A stretch of 61,620 bases of DNA from Lachnospiraceae bacterium (GCA_017520425.1 JAFXFO010000015.1:1-61620); one strand, 5' to 3'; positions 44,181 through 52,282 are shown, counted from the first letter of the stretch. Program-made: numbers and translations. Notes: generated from the sequence alone by a model not told the origin.

Positions 44181-45191
44181 ATGGCGAAACCATCCATACC
44201 CAAAGATTACAAATCAAGCTTAAATTTATATGAGACACAGGTTGCCATCAAAACTGTTAAGGATTTCTTCCAGGATTTGCTGGCTGACCGTTTGAACTTG
44301 CTTCGCGTATCTGCGCCTTTGTTCGTAGATCCCGCGTCCGGACTCAATGACAACTTAAACGGTATCGAACGTCCCGTTCGCTTCGATATCAAGGAACAGA
44401 ATGCCCGTGATGCCGAAATCGTACAGTCTCTGGCTAAGTGGAAACGCTACGCATTAAAGAAATACGGTTTCTCTGCCGGTGAAGGTCTTTACACCGACAT
44501 GAGTGCCATCCGTCGTGATGAAGTAGTGGACAATATCCATTCCATCTATGTAGACCAGTGGGATTGGGAAAAGGTGATTACCCGCGAAGAGCGTACCATG
44601 GAAACCTTGATGAACACCGTTAGGGATGTTTACAAGGTCTTGAGAAAAACAGAGAAATATCTGGCCATTGAGTATGATTATATCCAGGAGATTCTTCCCA
44701 GAGATATTTTCTTCATCACCACTCAGGAGCTGGCAGATATGTTCCCCGACCACACTCCCAAAGAGAGAGAATACTACATAACCAAGGCGAAAGGTGCTGT
44801 GTGCCTGATGCAGATTGGTGATAAATTAGATAACGGTGAACCTCATGACGGACGTGCGCCGGACTACGATGACTGGTCCTTGAATGCAGATATCCTGGTG
44901 TACTATCCTGTTTTGGATATCGCTCTGGAGCTTTCATCCATGGGTGTACGTGTAGATAAGGACGCACTTTTAAGTCAGCTGAAGAAGGCCGGCTGCGAAG
45001 ACAGAGAGTCCCTTCCCTTCCAGCAGTCCATTATCAACGAGGAAGTACCCTTCACCATCGGTGGCGGTATCGGACAGTCCCGTATCTGTATGTTCTTTTT
45101 ACGTAAAGCTCACATCGGCGAGGTACAGTGCTCTCTGTGGCCTGATGAACTGATGAAGGAAGCCGAAGAAATCGGATTACAGTTATTATAA
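44181..45191 (+). CDS. asnA: Aspartate-ammonia ligase (asparagine synthetase A)
   Basis: AsnA makes asparagine from aspartate, ammonia and ATP and resembles class II aminoacyl-tRNA synthetases. The 336 residues show LNLLRVSAPLFVDPASGLNDNLNG, RDAEIVQSLAKWKRYALKKY, GEGLYTDMSAIRRDE, and the C-terminal TIGGGIGQSRICMFFLRKAHIGEVQCSLWPDE. ATG 44181 is set by GAAGGG eight bases upstream; the longer frame has no such site. It is a single-gene unit with its own terminator. Confidence 0.97.
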   Translation: MAKPSIPKDYKSSLNLYETQVAIKTVKDFFQDLLADRLNLLRVSAPLFVDPASGLNDNLNGIERPVRFDIKEQNARDAEIVQSLAKWKRYALKKYGFSAGEGLYTDMSAIRRDEVVDNIHSIYVDQWDWEKVITREERTMETLMNTVRDVYKVLRKTEKYLAIEYDYIQEILPRDIFFITTQELADMFPDHTPKEREYYITKAKGAVCLMQIGDKLDNGEPHDGRAPDYDDWSLNADILVYYPVLDIALELSSMGVRVDKDALLSQLKKAGCEDRESLPFQQSIINEEVPFTIGGGIGQSRICMFFLRKAHIGEVQCSLWPDELMKEAEEIGLQLL

Positions 45192-45202
45192 TCATAAATT
45201 TG

Positions 45203-45232
45203 AAAACCTTCCCAATCTTGGGAAGGTTTTTT
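45203..45232 (+). terminator. Terminator of asnA
   Basis: AAAACCTTCCCAA and TTGGGAAGGTTTT form a perfect 13-base stem around TC, followed by TT. It may work in both directions, since the minus side has TTTTC. Confidence 0.93.
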
Positions 45233-45248
45233 AGTCTAATATTCTTTT

Positions 45249-46016
45249 CTATAGCTTTCTGGCTTTAAAACAAACGGATATGGGAAGCATTTTTGCTTTC
45301 CTGCTTTTATCATCTGTACACTCTGCATTCATCACTGCTTCATCATTTTGTTCAACCATTTGTTCAATTACAAATCCTGCCTTCGCCAAAGCATTTACAT
45401 AGGTGGATATCTTTCTGTTACACAACACAATCTCGCCATCATGAACCGGCATCTTAAAATACTCTTCATCAAAATAGCTTTTATGAAATACCAGTTTATC
45501 ATCCTCTATCAAGTCCCTGCGTTCTTCACAGGACCATGCAACACAATAATGCAGAGTATGATGCCAACTAAAAATGAAGATGCCGTCTTTCTTTAGATAG
45601 GACGCTATTTTATCAAAAGTCCCCTGCAAATCCGTAGTCCACCCAATCCCATATATGGAATAAACATAATCGAAATACTCCTTGGGAACATCCAACTCTG
45701 CTTCCATGGGAGAACACAGAAACTTTGCCTGATATCCATTTTCCGCCAAATATGCTTTCGCATTATCCAGCTGCTTTTGGGATAAATCCACACCCCACAG
45801 TTCTCCTGCATTTCTATCCGCATGATATTTTAAGGAATGACCGCTTCCGCAACATATCTCCAGCAACCTTTTTCCTGATACATCACCAAACAAATGCAAG
45901 TCATCCTCTGTAACAAATCTTACACCATATTGTGGCAATGCTGTTGTACCAAACCACAGGTCGGCGTGATCATTCCAATATTTCTTATTCTTATCAATAA
46001 TCTGTTCGTCGTTCAT
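45249..46016 (-). CDS. Class I SAM-dependent methyltransferase
   Basis: The 255 residues contain the SAM-binding fold: LLEICCGSGHSLKYHADR (motif I), GVDLSQKQLDNAKAYL, CSPMEAELDVPKEYFDYVYSIYGIGW (motif IV) and IFIFSWHHTLH (motif V). It is of the methyltransferase type 11/25 kind that methylates small molecules; the acceptor is unknown. GGGGAGAAGG precedes ATG 46016. It converges on asnA. Confidence 0.87.
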   Translation of the reverse strand: MNDEQIIDKNKKYWNDHADLWFGTTALPQYGVRFVTEDDLHLFGDVSGKRLLEICCGSGHSLKYHADRNAGELWGVDLSQKQLDNAKAYLAENGYQAKFLCSPMEAELDVPKEYFDYVYSIYGIGWTTDLQGTFDKIASYLKKDGIFIFSWHHTLHYCVAWSCEERRDLIEDDKLVFHKSYFDEEYFKMPVHDGEIVLCNRKISTYVNALAKAGFVIEQMVEQNDEAVMNAECTDDKSRKAKMLPISVCFKARKL

Positions 46017-46117
46017 ACCTTCTCCCCTTCATTCCTTTGTTGCTAACTATCATTATACGAATTCCCATCTTCATTTTCAATTCCCATATCCCTGTTTTCT
46101 ACTTAAGTTCTTCATAA

Positions 46118-46409
46118 TTAAACCAATTTCTTCATTTCCCGGTTTTTGGCTTAGTTTTCCATGCTTTTTCTTCTCTTCACCCCTCAAATATTAAGCCACT
46201 TTTTTCATTTCTCGATTTTTGGCTTAATTTCTCATGCTTTTCCTTCTCTTCAGCCTTCAAATATTAAGCCACTTTTTCCATTTCTCGGTTTTTGGCTTAA
46301 TTTCTCATGCTTTTCCTTCTCTTCAGCCTTCAAATACTAAGCCACTTTTTCTGTTTCTCGATTTTTGGCTTAGTTTTTCAAGATTTCATTCACCTCATGC
46401 CTTAAATAT
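46118..46409. repeat. Tandem array of four 73-base units
   Basis: The marker TTTTTGGCTTA recurs at 46143, 46216, 46289 and 46362, exactly 73 bases apart. Units begin near 46118, 46191, 46264 and 46337. Units 2-4 are close copies, unit 1 is more diverged. Each carries TTAAGCCA ... TGGCTTAA-like arms that can fold. The plus strand is T/C rich. 73 is not a multiple of three and no frame stays open, so it is not coding. No spacers, so not CRISPR. Confidence 0.9.
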
Positions 46410-46456
46410 TTACCCCCTTTATTATTGGCTATAAATTTCATGAATCAATTCATCAT

Positions 46457-46493
46457 AAAACAGCCACCCTCCCGAAAAAACGAAAGGATGGCT
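46457..46493 (-). terminator. Terminator of the HAD-CPBP gene
   Basis: On the minus strand AGCCATCCTTTCG pairs with CGGGAGGGTGGCT over 13 positions, counting G-U pairs, around six Ts, and is followed by TGTTTTA. It follows the HAD-CPBP stop. Confidence 0.75.
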
Positions 46494-46511
46494 ACATAAA
46501 TTACAGAATAA

Positions 46512-47978
46512 TTATCTCACTTTCTTCTTCACCGCCAGCATAACCATAAAAAACGCACCAACCACCAGGCAAATAATGCACGCAGGCCAGCTGAACAAGG
46601 GGCTGGAACCGTTTCTGCAAGTCAATAAGTACATAAAGAAGGCTGACATGATATGAAGTATCACTGTCAATCTGAAAGAACCGAAATACTCATAGGTATA
46701 TCCCAGCAAAAGTCCCAATACCAAGCCATACAAAGCCATTCCGGGCTGGGTCTGATACATGGCAAACAGAAGTGCCGAACCTAAGATGGCAGGCATGGGC
46801 TTCATCTTCTCCCGTAAACCATTCTGCAGGATGCCGCGGAATACATAACTTTCCACCACCGGCAGAATCACCACCGTGCAAAGCATACCTATGGGCAATG
46901 ATACCGCATATTGTTCGGCATAAAAGCTTCGCATCAGTACTCCCCTAGCAAAAATCATATCATGGAATATCATACTGCGATGGGCCAGTTCTGTCTGATG
47001 CAGCAAGGCTATCATTCCGAAAAAGATTCCCAGAGAACCCAAAAGCAAATGCAACAATTGTGTATTGCTCTCCGGACGCAAATGCTGCAGATAACGGATA
47101 TCCTCTCCGCGTCCCAAATACCAGCGGGCGGTCCTCTTAAGCATCACACCGGCCAATAAAAAGGCTACACCTATCACCAACAGGTTTATATTGCCGTGAA
47201 ACAGCAAGCCGGTCATCCCGAACCAAACATGTCCCAAACGCTTCAGCAGGATTAACAGCATTACCGGCCCAAGCAAGGGTATCATACTACGAAAAAACGA
47301 CTCTCCCTCTCTGTCCGTCACCTCTCTGTATAAAAGATTCTCCAGCTCTCCCACTGTCCGTACGATATAGTCCGCACCTGCTTCCTTCAGTTCCTCAATG
47401 CTCCCATATCCGTAACTGACACCTACAGATTCCACTTCTTGCGCCCTAGCGCCCTCTATATCGAATTTTCTGTCGCCAATCATATAAACCTTAGCCCTAT
47501 CCACAAAACCGCCTGAAAAAAGCCGTGAAAGGGCTTCCTGCACCACTTCATCCTTATTCACACGACGTCCGTCCAGTTCACTGCCCACTACCACCTCAAA
47601 ATACTTTCGGATTTTGAAATGCTCCAGGATTCTCTCCACAAATACGGTGGGCTTACTGGAAGCTACTGCCAGATGCATTCCCTTCTTTTGCAAGGTACGC
47701 AGCATCTCCCGGATGCCGGAATAGATTTCATTCTCAAACAGGCCAATATCCTGAAAACGCTCCCGATATTTATCCACTGCCGCCTCTGCCTGCTTCTCAT
47801 CAAAGCCGTAAAACTGCATAAAGCTGTCTTTTAAGGGGGGACCAATAAAGGGTTCCAGCTTGTCCAAATCGGGTTCCTCAATCCCGAAGGACTGTAAAGC
47901 ATACTGCACACATGTGGTAATCCCAAGCTTCGGGTCCGTCAGGGTACCATCCAAATCGAACAACAAATACTCTTTCAT
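46512..47978 (-). CDS. HAD phosphatase fused to a degenerate CPBP membrane domain
   Basis: Residues 1-215 form a phosphoglycolate-phosphatase-like HAD hydrolase: LFDLDGTLTD (catalytic Asp pair), VASSKPT, and GDRKFDIEGA. Residues 230-488 form a membrane domain with about eight helices and a CPBP-like segment, VESYVFRGILQNGLREK. The protease motifs are altered: EExxxR reads ESYVFR, FxxxH reads FAMYQ, and the last is HIMSA rather than HxxxN. So the HAD part looks active and the CPBP part inactive. ATG 47978 overlaps the greA-like stop by one base (TGATG). A HAD-CPBP fusion is unusual. Confidence 0.85.
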   Translation of the reverse strand: MKEYLLFDLDGTLTDPKLGITTCVQYALQSFGIEEPDLDKLEPFIGPPLKDSFMQFYGFDEKQAEAAVDKYRERFQDIGLFENEIYSGIREMLRTLQKKGMHLAVASSKPTVFVERILEHFKIRKYFEVVVGSELDGRRVNKDEVVQEALSRLFSGGFVDRAKVYMIGDRKFDIEGARAQEVESVGVSYGYGSIEELKEAGADYIVRTVGELENLLYREVTDREGESFFRSMIPLLGPVMLLILLKRLGHVWFGMTGLLFHGNINLLVIGVAFLLAGVMLKRTARWYLGRGEDIRYLQHLRPESNTQLLHLLLGSLGIFFGMIALLHQTELAHRSMIFHDMIFARGVLMRSFYAEQYAVSLPIGMLCTVVILPVVESYVFRGILQNGLREKMKPMPAILGSALLFAMYQTQPGMALYGLVLGLLLGYTYEYFGSFRLTVILHIMSAFFMYLLTCRNGSSPLFSWPACIICLVVGAFFMVMLAVKKKVR

Positions 47979-48478
47979 CAAAATCTCCTTATTTTGTCCT
48001 CATCACCATCGGTATTCTCAATTTTCAAAATCTTTACATCATAGCCCACGGAAGGATTCACCTCCACATGCACCACATCCCCCACCTTATGACGAATAAG
48101 CGCCTTTCCCAAAGGGGACTCATTGGTAATCAACCCTGCCAGCGAATTGCCTCTGACCGTGGTCACAATCTTATAAACCTCTACCGTACCGTCATCCACA
48201 AACTCTACAGTCACTGTATTGTTCATGCCCACCTCATCCTCTGCAGAATCCTCGGAAATAATCTGGGCGGTACGAATCATACGATCCAGATAACGGATAC
48301 GGCTCTCATTCTGGTTCTTCGCTCTCTTAGCCGCATAATATTCGAAATTTTCACTCAAATCCCCGTGAGAGCGGGCCTCCTTCACATCCTCCAAAAGCTG
48401 AGGACGCAGGACCAGCTTACGATGTTCTATTTCTGCCTCCATCTTGGCGATGTCCTTGGCTGTTAATTTGTCAAACAT
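47978..48478 (-). CDS. greA: GreA-type transcription elongation factor
   Basis: GreA rescues backtracked RNA polymerase by stimulating transcript cleavage. The 166 residues have an N-terminal coiled coil whose tip carries the acidic pair in SHGDLSENFEYYAAKRA, and a C-terminal FKBP-like domain with VGDVVHVEVNPSVGYDVKILKIE. ATG 48478 is preferred, as AGGAGG lies six bases upstream; the longer frame from 48502 includes it. The family has paralogs, so this may be a second Gre factor. It is coupled to the HAD-CPBP gene. Confidence 0.88.
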   Translation of the reverse strand: MFDKLTAKDIAKMEAEIEHRKLVLRPQLLEDVKEARSHGDLSENFEYYAAKRAKNQNESRIRYLDRMIRTAQIISEDSAEDEVGMNNTVTVEFVDDGTVEVYKIVTTVRGNSLAGLITNESPLGKALIRHKVGDVVHVEVNPSVGYDVKILKIENTDGDEDKIRRF

Positions 48479-48513
48479 ATGAAACCTCCTGTCTACCTTC
48501 ACCTAGTATACCA

Positions 48514-48544
48514 CAAAAAAACGCTCCGGCACAAGTCGAAGCGT
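48514..48544 (-). terminator. Terminator of the oadB-like gene
   Basis: On the minus strand ACGCTTCG pairs with CGGAGCGT (one G-U pair) around eight bases and is followed by TTTTTTT. Confidence 0.85.
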
Positions 48545-48570
48545 CCTTTCCATTTCAAAACATATTGCCA

Positions 48571-49680
48571 CTAAAACAATCCCAACAATATCCCCCCGAT
48601 AATGGCGGAAGCCACCTGTCCGGACACATTGGCACCCACCGCCTGCATAAGGATGATATTCCCGGGTTTCTCTTCCCCGGCCATCTTCTGAACCACTCGG
48701 GAGGCCATTGGGAATGCTGAGATTCCGGCTGCACCAATCATGGGATTCATCTTTTGTCTGGTAAACAGGTTCATTATCTTTACTGCAAATACACCTCCGA
48801 CAGTATCGAAGATAAACGCCACCAACCCAATCATCATGATAAATAATGTTTCTACCTGAAGAAATTTATCCGCTGTCATGCTAAAGGAAATCGTAATCCC
48901 CAAAAGAAGCGTAATCAGGTTTACCAATACATCCTGCGCTGTTTTTGACAGAGTATCCAACACGCCACATTCTCTAATCAAATTGCCAAACATCAAAAAT
49001 CCCACCAAAGAAATGGACATGGGCGCCACAAAGCCCGCAATAATGGTTACAAAAATCGGGAACATAATCTTTGTTGTTTTGGATATCTTCTTACCCATCC
49101 GGATGGGCATGGTAAGCTGTCGTTCCTTTTTGGTGGTAATGACCTTTATGGTAGTAGGCATAATGATGGGAACAAGAGCCATATAAGAATACGCCACTAC
49201 TGCAATAGGCCCCATATAATTGCTATTCAAAATCTGAGACATTAATATTGCGGTGGGTCCATCCGCCGCACCGATAATACCGATGGAAAATGCATCCGCC
49301 GTGTTAAATCCAAGTAACAACGCCAGACCTATCGCCACAAAGATACCCAGATGTGCCGCAAAACCGTACAGCACCAATATAGGTCTTTGCAAAAGCGGTT
49401 CAAAATCAATCATGGCTCCTATACCGATAAACAGCAGGATAGGAAATGCCTCGGAAGCTTCAATTCCCACCTCATACAACCATTGAATGATACCCCTCAC
49501 CTCGCCGATTCCCGGCATCTGTTGATTTAGTACACCGGTATTGGGTAAATTCACCAATATGGCTCCAAAACCCATGGGTAACAATAAAGTCGGCTCATAC
49601 TCCTTCTTTACCGCCAGATAAATCAGCACAAAACCAATCAACCACATCACAACCATTTTCAGCATTTCTACAAGTTCCAT
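48571..49680 (-). CDS. oadB: Na+-translocating decarboxylase beta subunit
   Basis: This integral membrane subunit couples carboxylate decarboxylation to Na+ export. The 369 residues have about ten hydrophobic helices and the family-specific segments FNTADAFSIGIIGAADGPTAI (the conserved Asp and Pro-Thr), VAYSYMALVPI, and GAAGISAFPMASRVVQK near the C-terminus. ATG 49680 is set by AAGGAGG; the longer frame runs up through the leader hairpins. Alpha and gamma subunits are not next to it, so it is an orphan beta subunit in this window. Its leader has a riboswitch-like fold. Confidence 0.9.
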   Translation of the reverse strand: MELVEMLKMVVMWLIGFVLIYLAVKKEYEPTLLLPMGFGAILVNLPNTGVLNQQMPGIGEVRGIIQWLYEVGIEASEAFPILLFIGIGAMIDFEPLLQRPILVLYGFAAHLGIFVAIGLALLLGFNTADAFSIGIIGAADGPTAILMSQILNSNYMGPIAVVAYSYMALVPIIMPTTIKVITTKKERQLTMPIRMGKKISKTTKIMFPIFVTIIAGFVAPMSISLVGFLMFGNLIRECGVLDTLSKTAQDVLVNLITLLLGITISFSMTADKFLQVETLFIMMIGLVAFIFDTVGGVFAVKIMNLFTRQKMNPMIGAAGISAFPMASRVVQKMAGEEKPGNIILMQAVGANVSGQVASAIIGGILLGLF

Positions 49681-49822
49681 TCTGCAACCTCCTTTTTGTT
49701 TTGAACCTTCTGCTTTTCTTATCTTATGCACAGTGCGAGATACACTATGCGTATCTCGCACTGATGAGCGGTCGGCGAATACCATCTTATGCAAGCATGA
49801 TGGCATCCGCTTCGTCGCCATC
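49681..49822. other. Structured spacer between leader terminator and oadB-like gene
   Basis: Between the leader terminator and the oadB ATG lie a perfect 13-base hairpin, CAGTGCGAGATAC/GTATCTCGCACTG (49731-49763), GATGGC/GCCATC (49799-49822), and a direct repeat of ATCTTATGCA (49721 and 49789). No gene is supported. This stretch could add mRNA stability or hold another regulatory fold. Confidence 0.6.
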
Positions 49823-49823
49823 A

Positions 49824-49866
49824 CAAAAAAAGACTTTTGATGCATAGAAAATACGCATCAAAAGTC
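49824..49866 (-). terminator. Regulated leader terminator ahead of the oadB-like gene
   Basis: On the minus strand GACTTTTGATGC and GCATCAAAAGTC form a perfect 12-base stem, followed by TTTTTTT. Its 5' arm contains CTTTTGA, which is also the 3' strand of the P1 helix of the upstream fold, so the two are mutually exclusive. Confidence 0.9.
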
Positions 49867-49952
49867 TGGTACCCGTTTTCGGTATGTGTCACCAATTTGA
49901 AAGGAATTTCAAACGCGATTGTTGACAACACATTAAAACTACTCCCTCTTGA
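49858..49952 (-). promoter_or_regulatory. Riboswitch-like leader (metal-ion type candidate)
   Basis: Read on the minus strand, TCAAGAG pairs with CTTTTGA (P1, one G-U pair), and ATGTGT pairs with ACACAT. A TTTGAAA/TTTCAAA hairpin sits inside the second helix and a CCG-AAAA-CGG hairpin follows. The loop GGGAGTAG and the trailing ACATACC and CAGAC recall the Mn2+ yybP-ykoY riboswitch, but the P2 hairpin of that class is missing. Given the Na+ pump downstream, a Na+ riboswitch is an alternative. Ligand binding should hold P1 and prevent the terminator (an ON switch). Confidence 0.6.
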
Positions 49953-49964
49953 ATTAACACATTT

Positions 49965-49993
49965 ATTATAAAATTTGAATTTTTTCTTGTCAA
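49965..49993 (-). promoter_or_regulatory. Consensus promoter of the oadB leader
   Basis: TTGACA (49988-49993) and TATAAT (49965-49970) are separated by exactly 17 bases on the minus strand, a perfect sigma-A promoter. It lies after the MraY-like gene's stop at 50037, so the leader and oadB-like gene form their own unit. Confidence 0.9.
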
Positions 49994-50036
49994 TGCATCT
50001 GAAAATCAATCCATCGACTCTTTACAACATTTCTCG

Positions 50037-50999
50037 TTATTTTATCGCATAAACCGTCGCCACTGCCAAAATAATCTGGATAATAGCAAAGCGAAATACG
50101 GTCTGTGTATTGGACCAGTCCCACACCTTACGCACATGGTCGTGAAGGGGAGTACGGACATTCTTTAAAATATGAATCTTGCAGAAGCGGATCAGGGATA
50201 CCTTAAGGATACCCAATCCTCCGTCTAAAATCATCACCAGTGCCACCGGAATATACAGGAACGGTGAACCGGTTTTTAATATAGCGATACTGATAAAAAG
50301 GCCCATTGCTCTGGAACCTGCATCCCCCATCATCAAACGGCTGGGAGTAGCATTGTACCACAGATAACCCAGGATACAAACCGCAAACAAAAGAATCATA
50401 AAGGAGAACTCTCCCGCCACATCCTTGATTATGTCCACTGCATATATGGTCATAATGGTTATAATGGTCAGTGTACCGGAAAGACCGTCCACACCATCCG
50501 TGCAGTTGGTTACATTCACCGAGGTCCAAACCAATACCACCGTCAAAAGCGCAAATAACACCGGATGTATCGTAATTTCCGTATCAAACATGGAAAGCTC
50601 CACCACATTGGAATTGTAATGCAGAAAGGTCACAGCCACCATGGCTGCCACACAAAGATCCAGAAAACCTTTCTTATACTCGCCCCAGGGATTCTTAGCG
50701 GCATCATCCAAAAAGCCTGTCATCATACAAATCACAATCAGAATCAGATAGATGATATTCTCTGCCTGTATGGGCACAAAAAGTAAGGCTGCCAATACAA
50801 AGGCCAGTACAAAGATAATACCTGCACCCCTGGGCTTTCCTGCCGATTTTTTGCCGTCATGGGCAAACTCCCTGCCCGCATCCTTTGGTAAATAGGCACA
50901 CAGCTTATCCGTAGCAATGATGGTGGTCAGAAAGGCAAATAATATGCCTACAAAAGCTCCTATGGAAGCAAATTCATCCGGTAATAACTGAAAAATCAT
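50037..50999 (-). CDS. MraY-family phospho-N-acetylmuramoyl-pentapeptide transferase
   Basis: The 320 residues contain about ten hydrophobic helices and the polyprenyl-phosphate GlcNAc/MurNAc-1-P transferase motifs: GFLDDAAK, NCTDGVDGLSG (NxTDGxDG), LMMGDAGSRAMG and RTPLHDHVRK (in place of the HHHxE-type motif). MraY makes lipid I for peptidoglycan. The HDH motif and the lack of mur genes nearby leave room for a second, related enzyme making teichoic-acid or other lipid-linked sugars. AGGAGAG precedes ATG 50999. Gene symbol withheld for that reason. Confidence 0.85.
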   Translation of the reverse strand: MIFQLLPDEFASIGAFVGILFAFLTTIIATDKLCAYLPKDAGREFAHDGKKSAGKPRGAGIIFVLAFVLAALLFVPIQAENIIYLILIVICMMTGFLDDAAKNPWGEYKKGFLDLCVAAMVAVTFLHYNSNVVELSMFDTEITIHPVLFALLTVVLVWTSVNVTNCTDGVDGLSGTLTIITIMTIYAVDIIKDVAGEFSFMILLFAVCILGYLWYNATPSRLMMGDAGSRAMGLFISIAILKTGSPFLYIPVALVMILDGGLGILKVSLIRFCKIHILKNVRTPLHDHVRKVWDWSNTQTVFRFAIIQIILAVATVYAIK

Positions 51000-51069
51000 C
51001 TTAACTCTCCTGTGGTTTCTTTTTCAATACCTGTACTATTGAGAATATATGCAAGTACATCCTGTTATA

Positions 51070-51954
51070 TTATGCACCGGGCTTGCTTATGATAATCCTG
51101 TCACCCTGCATTTCCAATTTAAGCTTATTATCCTTCAAATCCAGTGTGTTCAAAAGTTCTCTGGGAATCTGCACACGCCCTGCCTTATCCATGATAACAT
51201 ACTCTTCCTGGGTATCTTCCGCACGCCAGTCAATGGACGCTTCCTTCAAACGGTCTGCATAGCTTTCCTTCAGGATACGCTCACTACTGATTTTACCGTC
51301 ACGGATTGCAATAACACGCTTTACCTTCTTGGAAAGTGCCACGTCATGGGTAACAATCAGAATGGTCTGTCCCTGCTTATTCAACTCGGTAAATACATCA
51401 AATATGTAATTGGCTGTCTTAGGGTCTACACTACCCGTAGGCTCATCCGCCAAGAGTAATTTCGGTGAGTTGGCCAATGCAATCGCAATCGCAATTCTCT
51501 GCTGTTCACCACCTGACAAGGTGTTCAAACGGCTGTGTTTCTTGCTGGAAAGTCCTACCAGCTCCAGTAGCTCCAATGCCTTATCTTTTTTCTTCTTGGC
51601 ACTGGATAAATGCATGGGAAGCATAATATTTTCCAAAGCGGACAAATAGGGCAATAAGTTTCTGGCATTGTTCTGCCATACGAAGCCTACGGTGTCACGC
51701 TTATAAACCACCAATTCCTTTTCTGTCATGGTGAACAGGTTCTTGCCTCCTACAATCAAAGAACCTGCACTGGGACGATCCAAACCGCCGATCATATTTA
51801 AGAAGGTGGACTTACCACTACCACTGTTACCAATCAGCGCTGTCAGCTCTCCTTCTTCCACTGTCAAATCCAAACCCTGGAGTGCCAGTACTTCGGTCTC
51901 CTTGGTCTTATAAATTTTTACCAGGCCTTCTGCCTGAATCATGTTTTCTGCCAT
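51070..51954 (-). CDS. ABC ATPase with C-terminal AbrB-like domain
   Basis: Residues 1-225 form a LolD/MacB-type ATPase: Walker A GNSGSGKST, Q-loop FVWQNNA, signature LSGGEQQR, Walker B LLLADEPTG and H-loop VTHD. Residues 250-294 look like an AbrB/SpoVT DNA-binding fold (VIMDKAGRVQIPRELLNTLDLKDNKLKLEM). ATG 51954 gives 294 residues with AAGGA upstream; the longer frame from 52023 lacks a site. No permease is adjacent. The fusion could let an ATPase bind DNA or use the swapped hairpin for assembly. Confidence 0.85.
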   Translation of the reverse strand: MAENMIQAEGLVKIYKTKETEVLALQGLDLTVEEGELTALIGNSGSGKSTFLNMIGGLDRPSAGSLIVGGKNLFTMTEKELVVYKRDTVGFVWQNNARNLLPYLSALENIMLPMHLSSAKKKKDKALELLELVGLSSKKHSRLNTLSGGEQQRIAIAIALANSPKLLLADEPTGSVDPKTANYIFDVFTELNKQGQTILIVTHDVALSKKVKRVIAIRDGKISSERILKESYADRLKEASIDWRAEDTQEEYVIMDKAGRVQIPRELLNTLDLKDNKLKLEMQGDRIIISKPGA

Positions 51955-52057
51955 AATCAAAATCCTTTCTCCGGTAAATCTTAATGGAGTTCGTGTATAC
52001 TCCCCCCGATGATTACACACCATTATAGTTTACAACTTTATTGGCATAATGTCTAGC

Positions 52058-52086
52058 TTGACAAGGAAAATTTTTTCTGTTATATT
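52058..52086 (+). promoter_or_regulatory. Promoter of the thiT leader
   Basis: TTGACA (52058-52063) and TATATT (52081-52086) are 17 bases apart on the plus strand. Transcription from here enters the TPP aptamer within about 20 bases. The remainder of the gap from 51955 to 52057 shows no gene. Confidence 0.85.
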
Positions 52087-52104
52087 GACTTTTGTAATTA
52101 AATA

Positions 52105-52195
52105 AACCGCTAGGGGAGCGCATCGCTGAGATTGAGGCCCACGGGCTTCTAACCCTCATTACTTGAACCGGGTAATACCGGCGTAAGGAAGCATT
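52105..52195 (+). promoter_or_regulatory. TPP riboswitch aptamer
   Basis: The THI-box is clear: CTAGGGGAGCG, then CGCTGAGATTG, ACCC, and the second half TTGAACCGGGTAATACCGGCGTAAGGAAGC. It senses thiamine pyrophosphate and controls the thiamine transporter downstream. Confidence 0.96.
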
Positions 52196-52251
52196 TAAAA
52201 GACAACCGTAATCTACTTTCACACCATGGTTTCTTTTAAGCAAGATGAGCC

Positions 52252-52282
52252 CCTCCTCGCGTAAGTCGAAGGAGGATTTTTT
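52252..52282 (+). promoter_or_regulatory. Hairpin hiding the thiT ribosome binding site
   Basis: CCTCCT (52252-52257) pairs with AGGAGG (52270-52275), which is the thiT ribosome binding site, and six Ts follow before ATG 52283. The hairpin can act as a terminator or block translation, and is the likely expression platform of the TPP riboswitch. Confidence 0.75.

Noticed and set aside
46118-46409. Possible CRISPR array
   Set aside because: The 73-base units are contiguous copies without unique spacers, and no cas genes are nearby (the Cas4-like domain belongs to a helicase fusion).
49858-49952. Firm assignment as the Mn2+ yybP-ykoY riboswitch
   Set aside because: Loop motifs agree but the P2 hairpin is missing, so only a riboswitch-like leader is claimed.
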